Below, in pieces: positions 7,288 to 14,889 of a stretch of 25,858 bases of DNA (position 1 is its first letter; every line of letters begins with the position of its first letter). The stretch is from Iamia sp052038315. GTDB taxonomy: Bacteria > Actinomycetota > Acidimicrobiia > Acidimicrobiales > Iamiaceae. Below the pieces are notes generated by a model that was given only the letters and a program-made list of their open reading frames with translations, searched no databases and was not told the DNA's origin. The stretch spans positions 1 to 25,858 of the forward strand of contig JBQGCF010000294.1 in assembly GCA_052038315.1 (NCBI GenBank), read 5' to 3'. Both the position numbers and the translations under genes were made by a program.

Positions 7288-8204
7288 GCGCGGGGGTGGG
7301 TGTCGGTGTGGACGGAGCGGAGCCGCTCCTTGCTGACGTGCGTGTACACCTGCGTCGTCCGCAGGTCCTCGTGGCCGAGCAGGGCCTGGACGGCGCGGAG
7401 GTCGGCCCCGCCGTCGAGCAGGTGGGTCGCGAAGCTGTGGCGCAGGGCGTGGGGGTGCGTCGGGCTGGCCGAGCGCCGGTCGAGGATCCGGCGCACGTCC
7501 CGCGGGGTCAGCGGGTTGCCTCGCCGGTTGACGAACAGCTGCGGCACGGTCCGGGTCCCGATCAGGTCGGCCCGCAGGGGCAGCCACCGGCGGACGGCGG
7601 CGACGGCCGGGTCGCTGAGCGGCACGTCCCGCTCCTTGTCCCCCTTGCCCCGCACCCGGACCCGGGTCCGGTCGAGGTCCAGGTGGCCCGGCTCCAGCCC
7701 GCAGAGCTCCGACACCCGCAGCCCGCTGCCGTACAGCAGCTCGATCACCGCGTCGTCGCGGGCGTGGTAGCGCCGGTCGTCGGGCTCCTCCGGCATCGGC
7801 GTGGCCACCATCGAGTCGACCTGGTCGGGTCGCAGCACCTGGGGCAGCCGCGAGTCGCCCCGGGGGGCGGACAGGTCGAGCGTCGGATCGCCCTGCGGGG
7901 TGCGGCCCCGCCGGTTCGCCCAGTGGAAGTACCGGCGCAAGGTGCTCACGTGGCGGGCCAGCGATCGGGGCGCCAGGGGTCGCGGCGGCCGCTTCGGGTC
8001 CGGCGGGAGGTCCGAGCCCTCCGACAGCTCGCCGAGGTAGTAGCGGAGCGTCGAGCGGGTGATCCGCTCCGGACCGTCGTGGGCGTTGCGCCGGGCCCAG
8101 TCGGTGAACCGGCGCAGGTCGCGCTCGTAGGCGGTCACCGTCGCCGGGCCCACGTCGGTCAGGGACCGCAGGAAGAGATCGACGTCCCACGCCACCTCCG
8201 TCAC
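7284..8204 (-). CDS. xerC: tyrosine recombinase XerC
   Basis: XerC, with XerD, resolves chromosome dimers at dif by tyrosine-mediated strand exchange. With the GTG at 8204 the protein is 306 residues, the usual size. An N-terminal SAM-like core-binding domain (DLFLRSL to about residue 115) precedes the catalytic domain. The catalytic set is complete: Arg163 in GSGLRVSEL, Lys187 in GKGDKER, His252 and Arg255 in HALRHSFATHLL, His278 in LLGHED, and nucleophile Tyr287 in TTQVYTHV. The position beside dprA and rpsB favours the chromosomal housekeeping enzyme over a phage integrase. GTG at 8204 forms a GTGA with an out-of-frame TGA, which hints that the upstream small gene should stop there. A GTG at 8195 is an alternative start. 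Confidence 0.92.
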   Translation of the reverse strand: MTEVAWDVDLFLRSLTDVGPATVTAYERDLRRFTDWARRNAHDGPERITRSTLRYYLGELSEGSDLPPDPKRPPRPLAPRSLARHVSTLRRYFHWANRRGRTPQGDPTLDLSAPRGDSRLPQVLRPDQVDSMVATPMPEEPDDRRYHARDDAVIELLYGSGLRVSELCGLEPGHLDLDRTRVRVRGKGDKERDVPLSDPAVAAVRRWLPLRADLIGTRTVPQLFVNRRGNPLTPRDVRRILDRRSASPTHPHALRHSFATHLLDGGADLRAVQALLGHEDLRTTQVYTHVSKERLRSVHTDTHPRA

Positions 8205-8547
8205 GGTACCGATCGGCCCGGTGCAGCCGGCGGAGCCCGATGCGGGCCCGGAGGATGCGGGGCGCCCATCGCACCAGCACCAGCGCCAGCCGCAGGGCGA
8301 ACCAGCCCCGGAGCACGGCGATGGTGACGACCCTGCTGAGGCGGAGCACGCCCCGGGCGATCCGGATCCCACGGCGCACGAGGCGCAGCACCAGCCGGGT
8401 GGCGCCCACGCGCAGGTGGGCCCGGACGAGGGCGAGGGCGACCGCCGTGGTGGCCGGACGGGCCACCACCACCAGGGCCAGGCCGGCGGCGACGAGCCAG
8501 GCCACGAGGTGCATCGGGGTGGTGGGAGCGGTGGATCGTGGGCTCAC
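8201..8547 (-). CDS. small basic membrane-associated protein of unknown function; stop uncertain
   Basis: I do not recognise a family. GTG at 8547 overlaps the dprA TGA as GTGA. The product begins MSPRSTAPTTPMHLVAWLVA. It has a transmembrane segment at about residues 13-30, then alternating hydrophobic and Arg-rich amphipathic stretches (LVLRLVRRGIRIARGVLRL) and a second hydrophobic stretch (VVTIAVLRGWFALRLALVLV). Codons show strong third-position GC to about 8205, which supports real coding in this frame. The frame has no stop there and runs into xerC. A TGA at 8203-8201, one base out of frame, overlaps the xerC GTG exactly as expected for a GTGA junction. I therefore suspect a missing base and give that end. 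Length would be about 115 residues. Confidence 0.6.
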
Positions 8548-9782
8548 GGGGCGGCCCTCCGCTCGATGCGGCCGGCGCCGCGCTCGATCCAGCCGCCGGC
8601 CTCCAGCCCGTCGATGGCGACCGCCAGCGCGCCCAGGCCGAGGCCGGTGCGCTCGGCCACCTCGTCGAGGGTCGCCGGGTGCCAGCCGATGGCCCGCAGG
8701 ATGCGGCGACCGTCGCCCGTCGGCGGGGTGCGGGGCTCGCCGGGTGCGGCGGCGGTGGTGCGGCGCTCGTCGTGTGCGGCGTCGGTGGAGCTGGAGGGCC
8801 GGGGCGGGGTGGCGGCATCGGGCTCATCGGGAGCCTCGGGGGCGCGGGCGAGGCCCATGGCGACCAGGACGTCGTCGACGCCGCAGCACGGCTGGGCGCC
8901 CTGCGAGAGCAGCCAGTTGGTGCCGGCCGAGGCGGCGGAGCGGATCGAGCCGGGGACGGCGAGCACGTCCCGCTGGCGCTGGAGGGCCTCGTCGACGGTG
9001 TACATCGATCCGCCGGTGCGGGCGGACTCGACCACGACGACGATGTCGGCCAGCGCCGCCACCAGGCGGTTCCGGGCCGGGAAGCGCCAGCGGCTGGGCG
9101 CGGTGCCGAGGGGGTACTCGCTGAGGACGACGCCCCGGGCGGCCACCTGGTGCCAGAGCGCCCGGCTGCGCGCCGGGTAGACGACGTCGAGGCCGCTGCC
9201 GACCACGGCGATCGGCGGCGCCGCATCGGGACCGGCGGCGAGGGCACCGGCGTGGGCCGCAGCGTCGATGCCCACGGCGAGCCCGGAGACGACCCTCCCG
9301 CCGGCCCGGGCGCACTGACGACCGATCTCGTGGGCCAGCTCGGCCCCGGTCCGGCTGCAGCGGCGGGTGCCGACGACGGCGACCGTCGGCCCCTCCGTGG
9401 CTGCGATGTCGCCGGCGGCGAAGAGGACGTAGGGCGGGTCGACGTCGTCGGCCAGGCGGGCCGGCAGACGGGGATCGCCACGGACGATGACCGCGACATC
9501 GGCCTGCTGGTGGGCCCGCCAGCGCTCGGGGACGTCGATGCCGGCCGCGGCCCTGGCCATCTCGGCGGCTGCGGTGGCCGGGTCGCGGCCGAGCAGCGCC
9601 GCCAGCGCGGGCAGCTCGTGCGCCCGCCCGTCGGCGACCAGGCGCCAGGCGTCGCCACCGGCGTGGGCGTGCCAGAGGGCACCGAGGCGGGCCGGTCCCA
9701 TGCCCGGGAGCCCGGCCAGGGCGGCCCACCACGCGGCCTGGGGCAGGTCGTCGTCGGCCATCTCCGCTGCGACCGCGCTCAC
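8544..9782 (-). CDS. dprA: DNA-processing protein DprA (Smf)
   Basis: DprA binds incoming single-stranded DNA during natural transformation and loads RecA; homologues also occur in species not known to be competent. The 412-residue product has an N-terminal SAM-like region (LAGLPGMGPARLGAL). The Rossmann-like core shows VAVVGTRRCSRTG, VVSGLAVGIDAAAHAGAL, SEYPLGTAPSRWRFPARNRL and ESARTGGSMYTVDEAL. A linker rich in Ala, Pro and Thr follows, then a winged-helix DprA C-terminal domain (HPATLDEVAERTGLGLGAL). The GTG at 9782 overlaps the comM stop as GTGA. The frame stays open to 10286, but that extension is antisense-like low-quality sequence inside comM. The 3' end overlaps the next gene by four bases. 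Confidence 0.95.
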   Translation of the reverse strand: MSAVAAEMADDDLPQAAWWAALAGLPGMGPARLGALWHAHAGGDAWRLVADGRAHELPALAALLGRDPATAAAEMARAAAGIDVPERWRAHQQADVAVIVRGDPRLPARLADDVDPPYVLFAAGDIAATEGPTVAVVGTRRCSRTGAELAHEIGRQCARAGGRVVSGLAVGIDAAAHAGALAAGPDAAPPIAVVGSGLDVVYPARSRALWHQVAARGVVLSEYPLGTAPSRWRFPARNRLVAALADIVVVVESARTGGSMYTVDEALQRQRDVLAVPGSIRSAASAGTNWLLSQGAQPCCGVDDVLVAMGLARAPEAPDEPDAATPPRPSSSTDAAHDERRTTAAAPGEPRTPPTGDGRRILRAIGWHPATLDEVAERTGLGLGALAVAIDGLEAGGWIERGAGRIERRAAP

Positions 9783-11323
9783 GCCGCCGCCTCGCGCGTC
9801 CCGGCGAAGCCCTCCCGCAGGGCCATGGCCAGGGCGACCGGCTCGGGACCGAGCGGCGCGTCCAGCCGGGCCTCGTCCACCGCGCCGGCCCCGATGAGGT
9901 CGAGGTCGGCGATGGTGCGCGCCACCCGGCGGATCCGCACCAGGCCACGACCGGTGAGCCGGCCCCGTCCGAGGGCGTTCTCCAGGAGCCGGGCCGCATC
10001 GGGGCCGAGCGGGGCCAGCTCGTCGAGGCGCTTGGTCGGGATGGCGGCGTTGCCCTCGATGCCCCGACGGGCGGCCATCTCCCGGGCCGCGCCGACCCGG
10101 GTGGCGACGACGGCCGTCGTCTCCCCCGGTTCGGCCCGCAGGAGGGCGGAGGGTTCGGGTCGGTTGACGGTGATCCGCAGGTCGAAGCGGTCGAGCACCG
10201 GTCCGCTCAGCCGCCGGAGGTAGCGGTGCACCTCCGACTCCGTGCACCGGCACCCGGCCGGCTCGGTGGCGCCCCCGCACGGGCACGGGTTGGTGGCCGC
10301 CACGAGGAGGAAGCCGGCGGGCAGGGTGACGGCGGCGCGGGCCCGGGCGACGCGCACCTCCCTGTCCTCCAGCGGCTGGCGCAGGGCGTCGACCACGGCG
10401 GCCGAGAACTCGCCCAGCTCGTCGAGGAAGAGGACGCCGTGGGCGGCCAGGCTGGCCTCGCCGGGCCGGATCGACGCCGACCCGCCCCCGACGAGGGACA
10501 CCAGCGTCGAGCTGTGGTGGGGAGCCCGGAACGGGCGCTGGGTGACGAGCCCGCCACCGGGGACGGCCATCCCGGCGGCCGAGAGCACCCGGGTGATGGC
10601 GAGGGACTCGTCGGGCCGCAGCGGCGGGAGCAGCCCGGGCAGGCGGCAGGCCAGCATCGTCTTCCCCGCGCCGGGTGAGCCGACGAGGAGCAGGTGGTGC
10701 CCGCCGGCGGCGGCGATCTCGAGGGCGCGACGGGCGATGGGCTGGCCCCGCACGTCGGCCAGCTCGGGCGGCGGCGCCTCGGGGGGCGGGGGCGGTGGCT
10801 CGTCCGGTGTCGGCCAGGGGGCATCGCCCCGCAGGGCCAGGACCAGGTCGACCAGGCGGTCGACCGGTCGGACCTGGTGCCGGCCGACGACCCGGGCCTC
10901 ACGGGCCGACGCCGTGGGGACCACCGCGGCACCGTCGGGCAGCGCGTCGACCAGCGAGACGGCGCCGGCGACGGGGCGGACCGAGCCGTCGAGCCCCAGC
11001 TCGCCGAAGCACCCGAGCCGGTCGAGGGCGGTGCGGGGCACCTGCTCGGTGGCGGCGAGCAGCCCGAGGGCGATGGCCAGGTCGAGGCCGGTGCCGATCT
11101 TGCGAAGGGCCGAGGGCGCCAGGTTGACCGTGACCTTCTTGTTGGGCCACTCGAGGTAGGAGCTCTGGATGGCGGCCCGGACCCGGGCCGCGGCCTCCCG
11201 ACAGGAGGTGTCGGGCAGGCCCACGACGGTGTCGCCGGGCAGGCCGGCGGCGACGTGGACCTCGACGGTGACGGGTCGGCCCTGGACCCCGAGGATGGTG
11301 GCGGACGAGACGGTGGCGAGCAC
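9779..11323 (-). CDS. comM: ComM/YifB family Mg-chelatase-like AAA+ ATPase
   Basis: ComM is a hexameric AAA+ helicase that promotes branch migration of recombination intermediates during transformation. The 514-residue protein has the N-terminal ChlI-like domain (SSATILGVQGRPVTVEVHV, VNLAPSALRKIGTGLDLA). A proline-rich linker at about 174-187 is followed by the AAA+ core: Walker A GSPGAGKT at 215-222, Walker B GVLFLDEL at 296-303, NPCPCG with further cysteines (zinc-knuckle-like), and the C-terminal lid (RGLVRIRRVARTIADL). Size and order are normal. GTG at 11323 follows GGAGGG closely. It is the first gene of the comM-dprA-small protein-xerC-M23 run joined by overlaps. Confidence 0.95.
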   Translation of the reverse strand: MLATVSSATILGVQGRPVTVEVHVAAGLPGDTVVGLPDTSCREAAARVRAAIQSSYLEWPNKKVTVNLAPSALRKIGTGLDLAIALGLLAATEQVPRTALDRLGCFGELGLDGSVRPVAGAVSLVDALPDGAAVVPTASAREARVVGRHQVRPVDRLVDLVLALRGDAPWPTPDEPPPPPPEAPPPELADVRGQPIARRALEIAAAGGHHLLLVGSPGAGKTMLACRLPGLLPPLRPDESLAITRVLSAAGMAVPGGGLVTQRPFRAPHHSSTLVSLVGGGSASIRPGEASLAAHGVLFLDELGEFSAAVVDALRQPLEDREVRVARARAAVTLPAGFLLVAATNPCPCGGATEPAGCRCTESEVHRYLRRLSGPVLDRFDLRITVNRPEPSALLRAEPGETTAVVATRVGAAREMAARRGIEGNAAIPTKRLDELAPLGPDAARLLENALGRGRLTGRGLVRIRRVARTIADLDLIGAGAVDEARLDAPLGPEPVALAMALREGFAGTREAAA

Positions 11324-11578
11324 GGGCCCTCCGTACGACGGGGCGCCGCGCCGGGTGGCGGGCGCCGATGAGCGTCAGGGAGGGGCCGTACGCCGGCCGC
11401 CGAGCGGTGCGGATCCCGGGCCGACCCTCGATGAGCGGGCCGGGCGGTGCGGGTTCGGGGAGGGGCCGTGCGCCGGCCGCCGAGCGATCGGGCCGAGGCC
11501 GGGCGGGCCGGCGTCGGGCGACGGGGTGGACGTTACCCAGGGGGTGCGACAGCGGAACCTGAGCGGTGCGGGAACCGC
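11324..11578. other. GC-rich intergenic region between the enoyl-CoA hydratase and comM
   Basis: This 255-base gap holds the comM ribosome-binding site at its left edge and a pair of 29-base direct repeats. I see no convincing gene: the short open frames across it lack family resemblance. A comM promoter must lie here or further upstream, but I cannot point to a good -35/-10 pair. Confidence 0.6.
11378..11406. repeat. 29-bp direct repeat, copy 1 (copy 2 at 11458-11486)
   Basis: The sequence starting gggaggggccgtacgccgg recurs at 11458-11486 with one change (a to g at the thirteenth base). The copies start exactly 80 bases apart. Both are GC-rich and contain the palindromic core cgccggc. This could be a regulatory pair upstream of comM or the remnant of a local duplication; the flanks also share gatgagcg-like words, which hints at a longer decayed duplication. 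Confidence 0.85.
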
Positions 11579-12349
11579 CTACTGGCCCTCGAAGGTGGGG
11601 GTGCGCTTCTCGAAGAAGGCGCGCATGGCCTCGGCGGTGTCACGGGTGCCGAAGTTGACGGTCTGGGCCGTGCTCTCGGCGTCGAGCATCGTCTCCCAGG
11701 ACGACTCCATGGCCCGGTTGAGCATCCGCTTGGTCTGGGTCAGGGCGATGGGCGGGCCGGCGGCGAGGGTCGCCGCCCACTCCCCCACGACCGCGTCCAG
11801 CTCCTCGGGCGGCACCACCCGGTTGACCAGGCCGAGGCGCTCGGCCTCCGACGCAGGCAGGACCTCGGCCAGCAGCGCCAGCTCCTTGGCCCGGTGGAGG
11901 CCGACGAGCCGGGGCAGCAGCCAGGCGCCGCCGAAGTCGGTGGAGAGGCCGCGGCGGGCGAAGATCTCCGAGAAGCGGGCCTCGGTGGAGGCGACGGTGA
12001 GGTCGCAGCCGAGGGCGATGTTCAGCCCGGCGCCGGCGGCGACGCCGTTGATCCGGGCGATCGTGGGCTGGGGCAGCTCGTGGAGCAGCTGGGCGACCCG
12101 GTGGATGCTGCGCATGCGGACCAGGCCGTGGTCGTCGGTGCCGACCGAGGAGAGGTCGGCCCCGGAGCAGAACGCGTCCCCGGCGCCGGTGATCACGACC
12201 ACCCGGACGGTGCCGTCGAAGGCCACCTCGCCGAAGACCTCCATCAGCTCCGACGCCATCTCCGGGCTCAGCGCGTTCTTCCGCTCGGGGCGCGAGAGGG
12301 TGATGGTGAGGACGGCGCCCTCGCGGTCGACGGTGATGGTCTCGGGCAT
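11579..12349 (-). CDS. enoyl-CoA hydratase/isomerase family protein, PaaG-like
   Basis: This is a crotonase-fold enzyme of 256 residues, normal for the family. It acts on acyl-CoA thioesters in the cytosol. GAGDAFCSGADL (about 55-66) and INGVAAGAGLNIALGCDLTVAS (100-121) form the CoA oxyanion-hole region. The usual first catalytic Glu of hydratases is replaced (Asn110 region). The second catalytic position falls in RGLSTDFGGAWLLPR, where Asp138 matches the single acid of PaaG-type isomerases. It is therefore more likely an isomerase or a hydratase of unusual substrate than a classical beta-oxidation hydratase. The exact substrate is unknown; no other phenylacetate-pathway gene is present here. 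The ATG is preceded by a TAGGGT box rather than a ribosome-binding site. Confidence 0.9.
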   Translation of the reverse strand: MPETITVDREGAVLTITLSRPERKNALSPEMASELMEVFGEVAFDGTVRVVVITGAGDAFCSGADLSSVGTDDHGLVRMRSIHRVAQLLHELPQPTIARINGVAAGAGLNIALGCDLTVASTEARFSEIFARRGLSTDFGGAWLLPRLVGLHRAKELALLAEVLPASEAERLGLVNRVVPPEELDAVVGEWAATLAAGPPIALTQTKRMLNRAMESSWETMLDAESTAQTVNFGTRDTAEAMRAFFEKRTPTFEGQ

Positions 12350-12380
12350 GGCCGGGACCCTAGGCCGATACCGCTATCGG
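12350..12380 (-). promoter_or_regulatory. candidate leaderless promoter and inverted repeat before the enoyl-CoA hydratase gene
   Basis: On the minus strand TAGGGT ends seven bases before the ATG at 12349. A TANNNT box there places transcription start at or near the A of ATG, the pattern of leaderless actinobacterial mRNAs, and no Shine-Dalgarno is visible. Just upstream, ccgata (12365-12370) and tatcgg (12375-12380) form a 6-4-6 inverted repeat that overlaps the stop of the preceding gene and would sit in the promoter spacer, as an operator could. I do not see a good -35 box. Inferred from sequence only. Confidence 0.45.
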
Positions 12381-12679
12381 GGCCGGCGGCGGTGACGGCG
12401 GGCCCAGCACGACCGGTGCCAGTGCCGGCGGTCGTCGGGGGTGGTGACCGGCACGACGACGAGGTGGCCGGTGCCGGTGGGGATCGTCGCCTGGCAGCCG
12501 GGGCAGGTGTAGGGCTTGAGGGCCTGGTACGGCTGGATCATCCGCACCTCGACCGGGACGCCGTCCAGCTCGTCGGTGGTGACGCCGTCGCCGGTCGCCC
12601 ACCCGGGCAGGCCGCCCGGCCCCCGTCGTGGCGTGCGGCGCCGGCCGGCTCCCGGGGGACGACGACGGGTCGGGCTCAT
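12374..12679 (-). CDS. small zinc-finger-like hypothetical protein
   Basis: The 101-residue protein starts with a highly basic Arg/Pro/Gly stretch (residues 1-24). A compact region follows with CPGC (Cys59, Cys62), His72, and RRHWHRSCW (His86, His88, Cys91), so one zinc could be held by Cys/His ligands. I recall a similar widespread actinobacterial hypothetical family with the pattern YxCPGC, IPxGTGH and DRRHWH, without known function. The ATG at 12679 lacks a clear ribosome-binding site; an internal start near Met47 would give only the zinc domain. It lies between the 36-residue protein and the enoyl-CoA hydratase, all on the minus strand. Confidence 0.78.
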   Translation of the reverse strand: MSPTRRRPPGAGRRRTPRRGPGGLPGWATGDGVTTDELDGVPVEVRMIQPYQALKPYTCPGCQATIPTGTGHLVVVPVTTPDDRRHWHRSCWARRHRRRPR

Positions 12680-12724
12680 CGGCGCGTCAGCCGAAGGACC
12701 GCGGGGCTGGGCCGGGGCACGGCG

Positions 12725-12835
12725 TCAGCCGAGGAGGGCCCAGGCCAGCAGGGCGAGGCAGACCACGAGGGCGGCGACGACCATGGCGTAGTCGGCCGGG
12801 CCCTTGCGGGTCTTGACGTGGGGGTTGAAGCCCAT
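12725..12835 (-). CDS. 36-residue single-span membrane protein
   Basis: A complete small reading frame runs from ATG (12835) to TGA (12725-12727). It starts MGFNPHVKTRKGPADYAM and ends with a hydrophobic segment rich in Val, Leu and Ala (about residues 18-35), finishing LLG. The basic N-terminal part and one C-terminal membrane span suggest a tail-anchored or N-in small membrane protein. Similar short actinobacterial proteins with MGFNPHRK-like starts are familiar to me but unnamed. No function can be assigned. The ribosome-binding site is weak. Confidence 0.62.
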   Translation of the reverse strand: MGFNPHVKTRKGPADYAMVVAALVVCLALLAWALLG

Positions 12836-12870
12836 CGGGCCAGGCTACGGCCGGGCCACCCGCGAACCCA

Positions 12871-12905
12871 GCACGGAACAGCACGGCAGACGTGCAGTTC
12901 CGTGC
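12871..12905 (-). terminator. strong hairpin downstream of the hydroquinone-reductase-like gene
   Basis: Arms 12871-12885 and 12891-12905 pair at 14 of 15 positions (one A-A mismatch) around the loop gcaga. The stem starts 29 bases after the stop of the gene that ends at 12934 and before the 36-residue protein. There is no U-tract, so termination would be of the U-less actinobacterial kind, or the stem may only protect the 3' end. Confidence 0.65.
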
Positions 12906-12933
12906 CGAGAACGGGGGGAGGCGGCCGGGAGGG

Positions 12934-13944
<1,011 letters not shown>

Positions 13945-13964
13945 GCGCTCGACCGTACCGATGC

Positions 13965-14834
13965 CTACGCCGCGTCCAACGCGCGGCGGAGGGCGTCGTC
14001 GAGCGAGGTCCCCCGCCCCGAGGCGCCGGGAGGGCGGCGGGCGTCGTCGACCACCGTCTCGGTGGCCATCGAGGCGAGGAGCGACGTGGTGGCCCACGGG
14101 TCGACCCCGGCGACGACCGATGCGGCCGGTCCGAACCAGTCGGCCCCGACCGGGAGGCGAGCGATCGTCCGCAGCCGCCGGCCCTGGGCGGCCGCCGTGC
14201 GCTCCATCAGCTCGGCGAAGGTGACGACCTCGTCGCCACCGATGTCGTAGGTGCCGGGCTCGAGGTCGAGGGCGGCGACCAGCGCCGTGGTCAGGTCGGC
14301 CTGGGCGATGGGCTGGGTCCGCACCCGGGCCGCCGACGGGACGACGACCGGCAGCGGCGACAGCCCGGTCAGGCAGGCGAGCCGGCGGGCGAGCTGGAAG
14401 CTGAGGCTGCGGGGCCCGATCACGATCGACGCCCGCAGCTCGATCGCCCGGCACCGCGAGCGCAGCACCTCTCCCACCTCGTGGCGGGACCGCAGGTGCT
14501 CCGACGGCGACGACCGGGGCCCGAGGCCGCCGAGGTAGACGACGGGTCGGTCCGGCCCCCAGGCCTCGGCGAAGCGCTCGGCGCGGGTCCGGTCGACGTC
14601 GGCCACCGCCTCCCGGTCGAGGGCGTGGACGAGGTAGTAGGCGGCGTCGGCCCGGGCCAGGGCACCGTCGGGATCGATGTCGTCGGCGTCCAGGTCGAAG
14701 GTCACAGCCCGGCCCGGACCGTCGTAGGACGAGGGGCGCCGAGTGGCGGCGACGACGTCGTGACCAGCGCTGACCAGGGCCGGGACCAGCTCGGAGCCGA
14801 CCGCGCCGGTGGCGCCGGTGACGAGGATCTGCAT
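13965..14834 (-). CDS. NAD(P)-binding atypical SDR / NmrA-like protein
   Basis: The 289-residue protein opens with MQILVTGATGAVGSELV, a Rossmann fold with the GxxGxxG pattern of extended/atypical SDRs. Downstream VTFDLDADD, AAYYLVHAL, VVYLGGLGP and ELRASIVIGP match the NAD(P)H-binding epimerase-like family. No complete Tyr-x3-Lys catalytic pair is evident, so it may be a redox sensor, a reductase or a quinone-handling protein. It is followed after 20 bases by the hydroquinone-reductase-like gene, which suggests quinone or redox stress, but that is inference. The C-terminal part is less conserved. It is divergent from the CPBP gene. Confidence 0.85.
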   Translation of the reverse strand: MQILVTGATGAVGSELVPALVSAGHDVVAATRRPSSYDGPGRAVTFDLDADDIDPDGALARADAAYYLVHALDREAVADVDRTRAERFAEAWGPDRPVVYLGGLGPRSSPSEHLRSRHEVGEVLRSRCRAIELRASIVIGPRSLSFQLARRLACLTGLSPLPVVVPSAARVRTQPIAQADLTTALVAALDLEPGTYDIGGDEVVTFAELMERTAAAQGRRLRTIARLPVGADWFGPAASVVAGVDPWATTSLLASMATETVVDDARRPPGASGRGTSLDDALRRALDAA

Positions 14835-14889
14835 GGTGCCGCCCCTGCCCGCATGTTGTGAAGCCACGCACATGGGGTAGCCAGCGGGG
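14835..14889. promoter_or_regulatory. short divergent intergenic region
   Basis: Only 55 bases separate two divergent starts, so promoters for both directions must overlap here or within coding DNA. On the minus strand a weak AGGGG precedes the ATG. On the plus strand gcggggg precedes the GTG. I cannot identify convincing -10/-35 pairs. Confidence 0.4.

Noticed and set aside
7284..8204. Phage or integron integrase
   Set aside because: Size, complete XerC motifs and the dprA/rpsB neighbourhood fit the housekeeping recombinase; no attachment site or mobile genes are near.
8204..8372. xerC starting further upstream at 8372
   Set aside because: The extra 56 residues are Gly/Ser/Cys-rich out-of-frame sequence of the small membrane protein gene, and 8204 gives normal XerC length.
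4636..8547. A single 1303-residue fusion protein
   Set aside because: Segments between the recognisable parts are out-of-frame xerC and rpsB with Arg/Pro-rich nonsense composition, and EF-Ts has its own start and ribosome-binding site. I report the open frame as an anomaly, not a fusion.
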